DNA from: Oasisia sp. SBJ-2009
Taxonomy: Eukaryota; Annelida; Polychaeta; Sabellida; Siboglinidae
Reading direction: 5' to 3'
Assembly (NCBI GenBank): GCA_964017155.1
Contig: OZ024854.1
Coordinates: 68,251,754-68,315,753 of the forward strand
Length of the DNA: 64,000 bases
Position 1 is the first letter of the stretch; the number at the start of each line of letters is the position of its first letter. Positions 41,601 to 52,369 of the stretch are shown piece by piece. A program made the translations under genes and the position numbers. Under the pieces are notes generated by a model. That model had not been told where the DNA came from and searched no databases. It saw nothing but the letters and a program-made list of their open reading frames with translations.

Positions 41601-44158
41601 AGACCTCATTGACATCAGAGAAGGCTGCTATAAAGACTTACCTTTCTCCAGGTCAAAGACCTCTGTGACATCAGAGAAGGCTGCCATAGAGACCTACCTT
41701 TCTCGACGATGTCAAAGACCTCTGTGACGTCAGAGAAGGCTGCCATAGAGACCTACCTTTCTCGATGTCAAAGACCTCTGTGACGTCAGAGAAGGCTGCC
41801 ATAGAGACCTACCTTTCTCGATGTCAAAGACCTCTGTGACATCAGAGAAGGCTGCCATAGAGACCTACCTTTCTCGATGTCAAAGACCTCTGTGACGTCA
41901 GAGAAGCCCTCGGTGGCTGTCTCCTTCAGTCCCCCGAGACTGTAGATGTGGGTATCGGAGTGGGTGTATAGGGCAAACACCCTCTTACTGGGGATGTCAG
42001 GCAGCTTCCTCCACTTGTTCTCAGCAAAGTCAAACACCTCAAAGGCTGTCACCGGAACCTTTCCTTGTCGTCCCCCTGTCAACCAGGAGGAGGGTCAGTT
42101 GTCGAGGACAAGGCCAAGGGAGGTTTAGTGAGAGACAGAGTAAGAAAACAGGCACAGCGGAACATAAAGTAATGTTACTGAGTGAACACTGCAGGTTACT
42201 GAGTGAACACTGCAGGCTACTGAGTGAACACTGCTGGCTACTGAGTGAACACTGCTGGCTACTGAGTGAACACTGCAGGTTACTGAGTGAACACTGCAGG
42301 CTACTGAGTGAACACTGTAGGTTACTGAGTGAACACAATTCAATTTATTTCAAAACACATAACATTAAAAAAACAAGCAATACAAATACAAATAATAAGT
42401 CACATGCAGGCTACTGAGTGAAAACTGCAGGTTACAACTCAGAAGGTATTCATTGGTATAGAGAATATTTAAAATTAATGATTGGAACAAATGATTTGCT
42501 TGTTGGGTGGTTATAAATAAGAACACATCTGAAAACACAAAATTAACAAAGATCCCCAAAAAAGGATCAAGTTTTCTTTTTTTCATTCCAAATTTTGTTT
42601 GCTTTCAAATGTTTTGTTTACCTTTAGAGACTTTTGTTGGGCATTACATGTCAACTTCCTCAGTACTAATGACGTCATGTGTATGATGACATCATTCATC
42701 ATTAGTTCTGAGGAAATTGATGTGTAAAACCCAACAAGTTCCTAAAGGTAAAAGAAATATCTCAATACGAAAAATTTAAACTTTTGATATGGAAAAGAAG
42801 TTAAAGAACCAGTCTGAGAAATATTCAGTAAACCCAAAAGAGGGTAACACAAAGTCTAGACAATGTTGGACTGTTAATTATAAAGCAAAATGTTTCCTTG
42901 TCTACTAGAGGCTCAAAGCAAAATGAAAGTGAAAGAGAACTTACCAATGACGTAGAGTTTGTCGCGGATGAGGAAGGCAAAGCTGGCGTAGCGGGCAGTG
43001 AGCATGGGAGGCAGGGACTGCCAGCGGTCAGTGGCCACGTCGTAGCTCAACATGTGGTCCTTGGGGTTGGTATCGATGGACATTCCTCCCACCACTATCA
43101 CCTTGTCGTCTGCACACACCAACGGCAGGTACACAGGAATATACAGAGCTCATGTGACAGGTGTACCGTACAGTCTGTCAGTCATTATATCCAATAGAGT
43201 AATTGTGTAGGATCTCAGCCAGTGGTTGTTTTGTCAATTGTTATAGTCGATTACATAGAATAACCTTTCTATTTAAAGTTAAAGTGAGAATTAAGAAAAT
43301 ATGTTGCATTTAAAGAAATATTTGGCACGCGCCATTCTTAAGAACCATATTTAGTTAATCTGCATATCTTTTATCAAATGGTTTCAGCAAAGGAAAATAA
43401 GTCTGCTTAATGTCATTAGAGAATGGTAGTTTTGGGAAGGTTTGGAGACGACATAATATATGAACAATCATTGTTCTAAATTTGTCTAAACATAATCGTA
43501 ACTAAGATCACGGCATGTGTTAACTAATCTCTGTCAATATAGACACGTCTAAGAAGTTAAGTCCAATATGTTACTTACTCCAGATAACACATACAAGTCC
43601 TGGAAGTCCACTTGATAAATTACTCACATCAGTAACAGAAAATTATGTGACGTTTCTCACCCCTAACAATACACTCCACTGACAACACAAACAAGTGTAA
43701 GAAGTTACTCACCCCTGACAAGTTGACAACATAGTCATAGACAAGCCCAAAAAGTTACTCATCTTGGCAACACAGTCTAGATCAAGTTACTCACCCCTCA
43801 CAACACAAGCTAGTCCAAGTAGTTTGTCTTTGAGTGATTCTCCTGCAGACCATTTCTTCTCCTCCACGTTGTAAACTTCCACGACATCGAGCGGCTGCTG
43901 ATTGGAGCTGACTCCTCCAATGGCCACCAGCCTCTTTCCCACGGCTGCCACGCTCGGAGCCGCTCGCTTCGTCGGCATGTTGGAGAGTGACTTCCACTGC
44001 TCCTTGGCACTGATGTACACCTCCAGACTGTCAATGGGCTGCCCCATGGCGTCACAGCCACCCACCACGTACAGGTTACTGTCCAGTTCCACCGCCGAAC
44101 AGAAGACTCGTTTCGTGGGCATGGCCTTGTGTGGCTTCCACTTGTAGTGTGTCGTCAT
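38653..44158 (-). CDS. Kelch-repeat protein, KLHDC8A/B type (5 coding exons)
   Basis: Coding exons on the minus strand: 44158-43795, 43109-42945, 42075-41869, 41174-41082, 38846-38653; 1023 nt, 340 residues (human KLHDC8A/B about 350). All junctions are phase 1 and GT/AG. The ATG at 44158 follows an acceptor (TTTGCAG, exon starts 44182), so an untranslated exon lies upstream. Seven kelch Gly-Gly turns are visible in order: VVGGCD, AIGGVS, VVGGMS, VIGGRQ, SLGGLK, AAGGLG, IIGGLS. GRQGKVPVTAFEVFDF and AAGGLGNQGRP match KLHDC8B closely. This predicts a seven-bladed beta-propeller without BTB or BACK domains. Vertebrate KLHDC8B is linked to cytokinesis; role here is unknown. Three donors (exons 1, 3 and 4) sit in tandem arrays. 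KLHDC8A versus KLHDC8B cannot be decided. Confidence 0.9.
39030..41105 (-). repeat. 43-bp minisatellite reiterating the KLHDC8-like exon 4 donor, ~48 copies
   Basis: On the gene strand each unit is 28 nt of exon (AACAAGGTGATAGCAGC then TGGTGGTCTAG) and 15 nt of intron (GTAGGTCATCTGTCC). The real exon is the highest-coordinate copy; about 47 further copies of exon end plus donor fill the intron. Copies vary mainly at two sites (CCAGC/CCGGC and GCTATC/GCCATC). The array is very homogeneous. Confidence 0.97.
41477..41890 (-). repeat. 56-bp repeat of the KLHDC8-like exon 3 donor, ~8 copies
   Basis: Gene-strand units repeat the last ~40 nt of exon 3 (codons for FSDVTEVFDIEK) and the donor GAGAAAG|GTAGGTCTC. 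The first (highest) copy is coding at 41869. The copies nearest 41,480-41,600 are the most diverged (CATTGACATC, TATGGAGATTTACC). Confidence 0.93.
42165..42345. repeat. 21-bp repeat in KLHDC8-like intron 2
   Basis: About eight units of TACTGAGTGAACACTGCAGG; two more partial units near 42410-42435. It lies ~90 nt upstream of the exon 3 acceptor on the gene strand, not across it. Confidence 0.9.
43560..43812 (-). repeat. Decayed repeat of the KLHDC8-like exon 1 donor
   Basis: The plus strand shows about six irregular units beginning GTTACTCACCCCT followed by ACAACACA...AAG. The true edge (GTTACTCACCCC|TCACAACACAAGC) is the last of them. On the gene strand each unit holds GGGGTGAGTAAC after a degenerate exon end. 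Units are 30-55 bp and strongly diverged, so this looks like an old array. Confidence 0.65.
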
Positions 44159-44380
44159 GGTTACGTATCGGATGCGTTGACGCTGCAAAGAAATATTAGC
44201 ATCATTCCCGCTGTGAAATCCCTCTCGCTCTTAAAATTACATGTACACATATTAACAGGATATTATTAACAGTATTTGCTGAAACCAAAATGCGAGTAGT
44301 CAATGTGGTCATGCAAAACATTTTTTCATTTGTCTTCTATGTCTTCCTCTCACAGCCAACATGAGTGACATGGTTGATAG

Positions 44381-45716
44381 CAGAGCCGTAATGTAACAAA
44401 GCACTTTTACTTCGTTACTTTACTTAAGTAGAACAGTTTACTTTTCTTGAGTAACGAAGTACATTTATTTGGAAGTACTTTTACTTGTAACGAAGTACCA
44501 ATATGTGTACTTTTCTAAATGTAGTGAAGTACTCATAATGTCTTTGTTAAATTAGCAAGTGTCGTAAAAGTTCTGCGAATGATCTGCGTCGGAAGCAAGG
44601 CAATGCTAACAGTTAGCATAGATTTATTTATAAATATCAGCCGGAACGTACAACAAACAGACATGTTAAGTGTCCTGGACTGGCGACATTTCTACATCAG
44701 TTGAGTAAATGACTTGCTTTGTCACCTGATGAAGCCAATGAGATATAATTGCAATCTGGGGTCTGGCGCTGATACTGCTGGGCCTGAACAGGGTGTCACA
44801 ACAGCAGTGCAAGACTTCCTGACTGGGCCTCTAAGACAACAATGCCCATGAATTAATTTGGACCTGAGGTTATTTAAAGCCTTGCATTGAGTAGACATGA
44901 AAAACAGCTGCCTTACTTGTCCTCTTGCATATTGTTGACACAGTTTATTAGCTACAGATATTCACTGTAAACTGTACATGCTGTAGATATCGAAGGCTCT
45001 CCGTTATCGCCCACTGCAAGCCTCCTGGTCTCGTGGAACCACATCTTTATAATTTCTATATATATTTAATATAGATCAATGTGTAACTGTTTAATTTAAC
45101 TACTAAAATATTTTATAAATATTACAATTAGTAATTATTATAAATGAAGACATATTTTAAAAGACACGTTATTATAACCATTCACCTAGACCGAATGCCT
45201 CCTTCAAGTAACGCAAGATAAAATTCACCACACTTCCATATATATCCACGATTATAAGAAAACATTAAGACAGATATAATACCCCTATAACAACGTGAAT
45301 CACTACTAGTTCAACTTATGAATACGATGGTTGCCGTGGGCCTATTATTAATAAAGCATGGTGTATTTATAGCTTGTAGGTCTAGTTGGTCTAAGCAGTT
45401 TTGGTTGCATAATTATAGTTCATAGTATTAGTTAAATTTGTATGCATAGAAACACAAAAATACCAAACTATTTATATATGTTTGGTGTACACACTTAATT
45501 ATAATTGTGAATATTTTGTTTTATTCCCGACACTTGGCTGCATCGGCCATTGAAAACTAATTTAAGGAGAAAAGTACTTTTGTGTTTACTTCAAGTACAT
45601 ATTTTTACTTGTACTTCAAGTACATTTTTCTAGAAGTACTTTTACTTGAGTAGCTTTTTCTAGGGTTACTTTTACTTTTACTCAAGTACAAAATAAATGT
45701 ACTTGTTACAGCTCTG
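44381..45716. mobile_element. hAT-like non-autonomous element, 1336 bp
   Basis: TIRs CAGAGCCGTAA and (complement) CAGAGCTGTAA with subterminal arrays of AAGTAC / ACTTTTACTT. A perfect 8-bp target duplication GTTGATAG flanks it (44373-44380, 45717-45724). Eight-base duplication and CAGAGC ends fit hAT. No transposase frame inside. Confidence 0.93.
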
Positions 45717-45799
45717 GTTGATAGTTGTGCCATATTATTCAATCTTACTTAATGTTATTTGTATTTCACTTTAAATTATATGTTCTAAAGATTTGTTTG

Positions 45800-46310
45800 T
45801 ATTCGACTGATGTATTACTGATTTCAAACGTGCAGCAGAAAAGTGCGCTAAGACTAAAGCCACAACATTTTAAAAACCTAAATACTGCCAATGACATCCA
45901 TACAATAGAGAAAGTACAACGCAGAGCCACAAGATTGGCTACAGACAGACACCACATAGCCTCTTGAGTCAACTCCATCCTCGACTCCCTGGACTTCCTG
46001 TGATGTCACAAAAAGGACGAACTTGAGATGTTCCACAAATTTCACCATCGTCTTGTCACCCTAGATTCTACCTACCTACCGAAGCCAACAGAATATAGAA
46101 CGAGCCGTAGAAAGAACAACACATGGAGCTACAATATCCATCCAGATGATATTCTTCCCACAGACCATTCCTGAATGGAACAGCCTGCCCTAGGGGGTAG
46201 TGATAGCCTGGTTCCTGGACTCTTTCTAGTCCAGACTTGCTGTCTACCTTTAAATCTCTACACACCTCCCCATCCTCCCTTCTTTATCTATTATCTGCCC
46301 CCTCCCCTTT
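45800..46310 (+). mobile_element. LINE ORF2 3' end, degenerate
   Basis: Plus-strand blocks: NDIHTIEKVQRRATRLATD, then SVNSILDSLDFL, HKFHHRLV, and a PTDHS*MEQPALG block corresponding to the usual FPRTI.EWN.LP ending. Stops and frameshifts present. CR1-type; inserted beside the hAT-like element. Confidence 0.8.
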
Positions 46311-46925
46311 CTACCAATTACCCTTTCAAGAGATATTCAAAGGCATAAATACACTTATGTTGGTTGTAACTAGTAGTGTAACAAGAAGCTGTCTGGGAGT
46401 GGAATTGTCGGTATTATTGTGGAACGTACCGAACTCAGAAATGACGTGATTTTTTTACACAAAATAATAACAGAAAATTCAAGTTGGGCCCAGATATACA
46501 CAAACTATCCGTATTAATATTAAACCGTCTGGAACTATTCCTCTACATGCTGGAACATGCACACAGCTACATGTAGGACGCCACATCATGGCACATGTAG
46601 CCCTAGACAAGAGCTGGGACGTTCGCATTGACTGGGAGTGGGAAGGGCCGGACTGTGTTTGGCGAGTCGTGTTTCCAAACTTTCCATGTCGGTTTTGACG
46701 AAAAATATACATGGTAGACTATCCAAGTGCGATAATCACAGTATATTACATATTAAGCTGTTGCAGACAATACTTCTTACCTTTTATATGTTTATTGGTA
46801 ACTGAAATTATCACTTTACACGAAAAGCCTCAAGCATTAAACCCTAGCGACTGTCACTTCCGGTCAGTGCGATACCGGCTGGTGGACTTTTTCAAGAAAT
46901 GCAACCCTGGCGACGAGTAACTGAA
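46311..46925 (+). other. Unassigned region with short open frames
   Basis: One plus-strand frame reads through HVALDKSWDVRIDWEWEG and CVWRVVFPNFPCRF before a stop. A second short frame ends RYRLVDFFKKCNPGDE at 46920. Neither is recognised and no splice structure is evident. Could be remnants of a mobile element or a lost exon. Confidence 0.25.
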
Positions 46926-48464
46926 ACATTACCAACGATTTGTCTCTCGTATACGATAATGGTTACACATTGATCAGCATCTCAAGCCGCACTGTCATAT
47001 TTGATAGTAATGTAGCGGTGTGACTAACCAAATATATAAATCAGTAAGGAATATCCTGTCCAATAATTCTGTGAATACGTTTCGGGCATTATTTGTAGCG
47101 TGGCTGAATTATTCATAGATTGTGCTCCATTGAATAGTGCTGCCACGGGGATTATTAAAGTCGTTGAGCTCTCCTAAAAATGTACTGAATGCAAAGTTTT
47201 ATATGAACTTATATATTTTGTTTTATGTTATAAAAATTAAATTATATTTAAAAAAAACTAAAAAAAAGCCAGCATGAAATGTGCCAAGTTATGAACCTGA
47301 GATTGTTCCATTACTGCATAATAGGAAACACAATATGTATAATTTATTAATAGGCTTTTGCAAGATTACTATACTAGCTTTTTAATAAGTTTAAATGTCC
47401 CAATATGTTTCTATATCAGTTGTGTTTTGAAATATCGTGATTGCATGCTGAGATAATGTACTCCGTCAATAAAAGGAGTACAACCAAACAAATGTATTTA
47501 CTTCACTACCCTGGCTGAAAACTCGCCGCCCACAGGCTATTATGCATAGCCCTGTAATTTCATCCAACGGAAAGTTGTTATCACCACCTGTTATATTACT
47601 TTGATTCATGTCTAAGAAAGTGTATTCACTGATCATAAAACTACTGTTGTTGCTGAAAGGAACACCAATGTACACTTCAAGACTTACTTAGTCCAGCGAT
47701 GGCGATTAAAATCGAACAAATATGCATATACACATTGCAACTACAGGTACCATATTATAAGTCGCCAACGTCGAGCTTCGCCTTCGCTCATGCCCGGTCG
47801 GGTCGGTGAATCTGGGCGATACATTAATTAAGGCTTCATTATATGGACTAAGCTTACATAAATGTACCTATCTATCGGTGTTCTTGTTTATCAATCATTT
47901 ACGTCCTTTCAGATGTAGACATTTTGTGACCTGAAGCAACCTGTCATTGCTGGTCGGATTAACAGTGCCAGACTTAACACTGCTTATTGCACCGAACAAT
48001 AGTGGGACACATCCGATCTAATACAAAGATTCACCTCCGTAAATGGAGGAGATTAGTGTTTGTAAGAGTCGAATATGTTCACAAGGACACAACTGTAAGA
48101 CAATTACAGTAAGTTACAACACATCTTGATATAGTAATATACGTGTTGCAGCCATGTTTTTTGTAAGCGTGTTCTGTGTGTTTATTGGTTTGTTTAAGAT
48201 TCCCCGGCCCCTACAATATCGCACGTCTAGCGAATTTGTCTAGTAATTATTTTGTAGCAAAATTGTGTTTCTAGAGGAGCTGAGTGTAGGATTATCCCCC
48301 AATGAAGGGGAAGTCGGCGTTTCTGGTGCAAGCCATGAATTATTTTGGACTTTTTGAAAGAGAATCATTAATAATATAATATGTTGCAAACGGAATTTTG
48401 ATGCTCTCTGTATGTGACTGGTTTTGGCAATCATGTCTTGGTGGCGGTAATGCCTTGTGTCACC

Positions 48465-48465
<1 letters not shown>
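46926..48465. other. Intergenic stretch
   Basis: AT-rich. A minus-strand frame at 47466-47675 contains a NNFPLDEITG block vaguely like a LINE endonuclease, too weak to call. Nothing else supported. Confidence 0.4.

Positions 48466-48466
<1 letters not shown>

Positions 48467-48541
<75 letters not shown>
48467..48541. repeat. (CT)n microsatellite
   Basis: About 75 bases of pure CT. A G tract follows at 48770-48781 and GT/GC simple sequence at 48850-48930. Confidence 0.95.
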
Positions 48542-48544
<3 letters not shown>

Positions 48545-49099
48545 ATGACGTTTTACTCTGGTTTACAACAGAGTACATAACTCTGCTGCCCGCTTGTGTT
48601 CGTGGCGCTACGGTATTCTATCGTGCACGGTGATGCGCCATGCGGAATACACCACGTCATTGTGTCAACCGCTGTCAACAAGTTAGATCGCTGCGCATCA
48701 GTGAACGCAATCTATTGCATGTGCCCCGTGTCACTTGTACGACTGCACGACGAATCTGGGTGAATCGGCGGGGGGGGGGGGCGAGGTTGTGTAGCAGTTT
48801 TTTTAAACCAATCTTAACTTCTGGGGTGCAATTGCATGTAGGTTAAATGGTGGGTGTGTGTGCGTGCGTGTGTGTGTGCGTATGTACGTGCGTGCATGTA
48901 TGCGTGCATGCGTGTGTTTGTATGAGCCTGCGTGCATGCGTATATCCTTGCTATATACATTAAACGTTGTATACCGAAGTTATAACAACCAACCTAATTT
49001 CAAATAATTTGCTTGATTGCATGACACCAATTACCACATAATGTATAAAAAAAAGTCCGTGCATGATTTTGAACTCAATATCATATTATGCAGGGGCGT

Positions 49100-49385
49100 G
49101 TAATATGCATGCGTTATGCTAGCAGTTGACCGTGCATGTGATTGAGCTAGCTGTGAGTGGACACCGCTGTGACTCGCCGTTGACCGCGATCTGGTCGCAT
49201 TCGGAGAGAGCTAGGTCACGGGTCCGTCCGTCCGACCGTCCGTGCGACATCGGGGACATGAGTCCACGCGACGGCGAGGGTCGGTCCACCAAGTCGGTCA
49301 GATCGAGTCTGCCTGGACGTCTTGGAGTCCAGTTGTCGACGGCCGCCAGGACTCGGTAGTACTCGGCAGTCGTCACCATAGATAT
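49100..49385. other. GC- and CpG-rich island, possible promoter or 5' exon
   Basis: Short CpG-dense block (CGGGTCCGTCCGTCCGACCG and similar) in otherwise AT-rich DNA, open in both directions but matching no known protein. It could be a promoter or untranslated exon for the minus-strand kelch gene whose 5' exon was not located, but no donor was identified. Confidence 0.3.
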
Positions 49386-49689
49386 AAATAGAACACACCA
49401 GTGTATACAGGGAATTATTAATGATCTAACTTTGTGTAGTGAACATCGATGGACCGACTGCAGACAAGTGACGGTATATCACAGACACATCAATAGGTAG
49501 ACACTAGATAAACCGGTTTATTCCTGCGTACAGCGGAGTTACCCATAGCAACAACGGCTCAACGAACGAATATTGTTATGCCTGCATGGCTCCCTACAGA
49601 GTCGTATATATGCCAACGTAGTTATGAAACCCCGGAGAATGACATACTCATCAAACCACCTACCATAGTACACACACGCACACACCTGC

Positions 49690-49912
<223 letters not shown>

Positions 49913-50799
49913 ATTTGCATAATGAAAATATGGAACATTATATAAAGTACTGTGTAATTTAAATTGGAGTACAGTTAAAGTAGACTCAGCTGTTGGTGAA
50001 TTCGTGTAGATTAATTGACCAGAATAAGCCAGCGACCACGCTCGGTCTGCTGAATCAGATTGGTCGAGTTTGCGGACGAGCGGTCGTAACAAACACATGA
50101 TGATATCAGTGAAAGACCGAACGAAAGCCTTCGATTGTTGAAATAACCATTCGTCATTTCGTCAACACCCCCGAGCTGTGTACTTGACAAAACGTGTTTA
50201 TTAGCGACATGTTTACGACATGTCTATTTTCTTCTCTTTCATCTTTTGACTTGTAGCCTTATAGAATACATGAGTAAACACGTTGTTGATTTTTCAAAGA
50301 CAATGATTTATTACATATCTACATCAAGTCGTCATTTAGGCCTATAGCCATTGCATCTAATGAATTCATACGATTCACGCAATGTTTTCGAGGCAGTATT
50401 GTTTTCAACGGTAAATATAATACAACACATTAATAATAACTTATACAGGCCTACTCTTTTGATATATAGTTATATTTGCATGTTTTCCCCCCTCACGTAT
50501 GCGCGCGGGTTTGTGGGCACGCGCGTGAAGGTCTAGGTTATGTTCACGAATCTTCAAGTTCTGTGAATACGCCTTATCTCTTATGTTCACAGTTCACCGA
50601 AAGTTTTACAAATTAAGCTACCGTGCAGGACAAGATAATGTTGTCAACTATAGTTATTTGTTGCGCGTCGTTCCTTGTGAACAAACAACTTCGCGATGCA
50701 TGCATGAATATGACAGTTCGACGAAAGTAAAAATAACCCAAGCAATCATGCGTGACGCCTCAGACAAAAATAGTTGCGCGTTGATCCTTGAACGCCATT

Positions 50800-51345
50800 A
50801 ATCATCTGCCAGTCGCACTCCTCACGCTTTCTGCTTCTTCTCGGTCGACGGTGTCAAGGTCGCACATACGGAGACAGTCGCTGTCAACGCGTTCAATCGG
50901 CCGCTACTTAGCAGGTCGTCGAAGGTTGGTCCATCGGCTCGTAAACACCACTGCGTGTTTACAAAAGCAGCGACGGTCGAGTGAACGCGAAGTGAACCGG
51001 CTCGCCTCGTCACCGTCAGTCAATAGCGGGACATCGTCGAGAGTGTGAGCGTGGCGACCAACTTTCTCCGGCGTCCAGCGATCGCGTGGCCCATTTACAG
51101 GAGGCTTGGGCCTGGGAGGCTGACGACACTACGTGGACCGGACCGAGGACTGACCCACGTGTCCAGTTGGAGGTGTGTACTCCCCGACAGAGCATCCGTA
51201 GTAGACCGTAGTTCATTGGCTGGCGGGTTGCGTCATCTTGTTTACAGCCGTCTGCTTACATCTAATTGCCGCGATTAGCCGCTCGTGAGCAGTGCTCAGC
51301 GAAGTGCCGTTAGTCGGAGCGCCGGTGTTTGCCGGAGTAATAAAG
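50800..51345 (+). promoter_or_regulatory. Probable AASS CpG promoter and non-coding first exon
   Basis: CpG-rich segment ending AGTAATAAAG|GTAAGTCGG at 51345, a strong donor with no ATG-led conserved frame before it. The next AASS exon has an acceptor (TTGTTCCAG) 13 nt before its ATG, so a 5' untranslated exon is required, and this is the best candidate. The transcription start cannot be placed. Confidence 0.5.
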
Positions 51346-52369
51346 GTAAGTCGGACACTAATGTGAGTTTAATTGTAACTTTCTTGTGTTCATTGTCGGC
51401 AAATGCATTTAACGTGTGTCATAATGACAGATGTTTATAATAATTGTAAGATAGGCGCCTAACCGGTTCCTTGCACGTACGTACGTTTAAGGGGCAGACG
51501 ATAGAGACGGGGGCTTATGCACTTATGGGCATCGTGTTGCAGGTGGAAAATAAAAAGGACATTTCAACGGGCTGTGAATTGGGGGACATATAAAAATTGA
51601 TCTCGACATGGAGACAAGTTATCAATCTAAAAAGCTTGTGTTTCACTAACTGTCACATTTAGCTTATATGTGGTCTGTCCTTGTTTTTGATAAGTTAGGA
51701 TTGGAAATAAAAAAAGAATATCTTGATTTATCTTTATAATAACAATTGCAATTTTTAAGGAATAGTGGTTCTTTACATGTTCAAGTAGATAACTTTTTTG
51801 TCTTATCCCACCTTTCACCAATGTTTAAAAAATATTCTGCCTTCCACTGTCTTCCATTACAGATAGAGGAAATAAGGATTAATTCTGGAGTTAACAACTC
51901 TTTCTCAACAAAACATAATACTGAGTTATGTATCAACCTACTATGTTGGGGTGTGTGGAAAATAAGCAGCACCAAGTCAGAGTTAGGCAGGACTTCACTA
52001 CTTTCTTTCAATATTAAAAAAATGGGGCATTAGGTACACACAAGACAAGATTGCATCATCACCTACCAACTAGGCTGGTTGGTGGAACTGGGTCCACAAC
52101 TTCACACACTGGTTGACACAGTCCACTGTGCACAGTGTGCTCGACCACATGTGCACAATTGTAAGTGAGCCACTTGTTTTATTCTGTTAGTTTAAAAGTA
52201 ACTTGTTCTTCTACTTGATCAATACCTTTCACCCTGTCACATGTCTTACAACGCAATACTCACAATTGCATATGATACTCTCCATTCTTGCAGCTGTACT
52301 AGGAGAGAAACTTGGGCGTCTAATCAGGTCATGAATTTGGGAAATGTTTGTTCCAGGACACCAAGGAAA

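Noticed and set aside
47466..47675. LINE endonuclease fragment
   Set aside because: Only a weak NNFPLDE-like block; flanking motifs of the endonuclease were not found.
49119..49398. Open frames on both strands in a GC-rich block
   Set aside because: High GC lowers stop frequency; the peptides match no family and no splice signals support them. Kept only as a possible promoter or untranslated exon.
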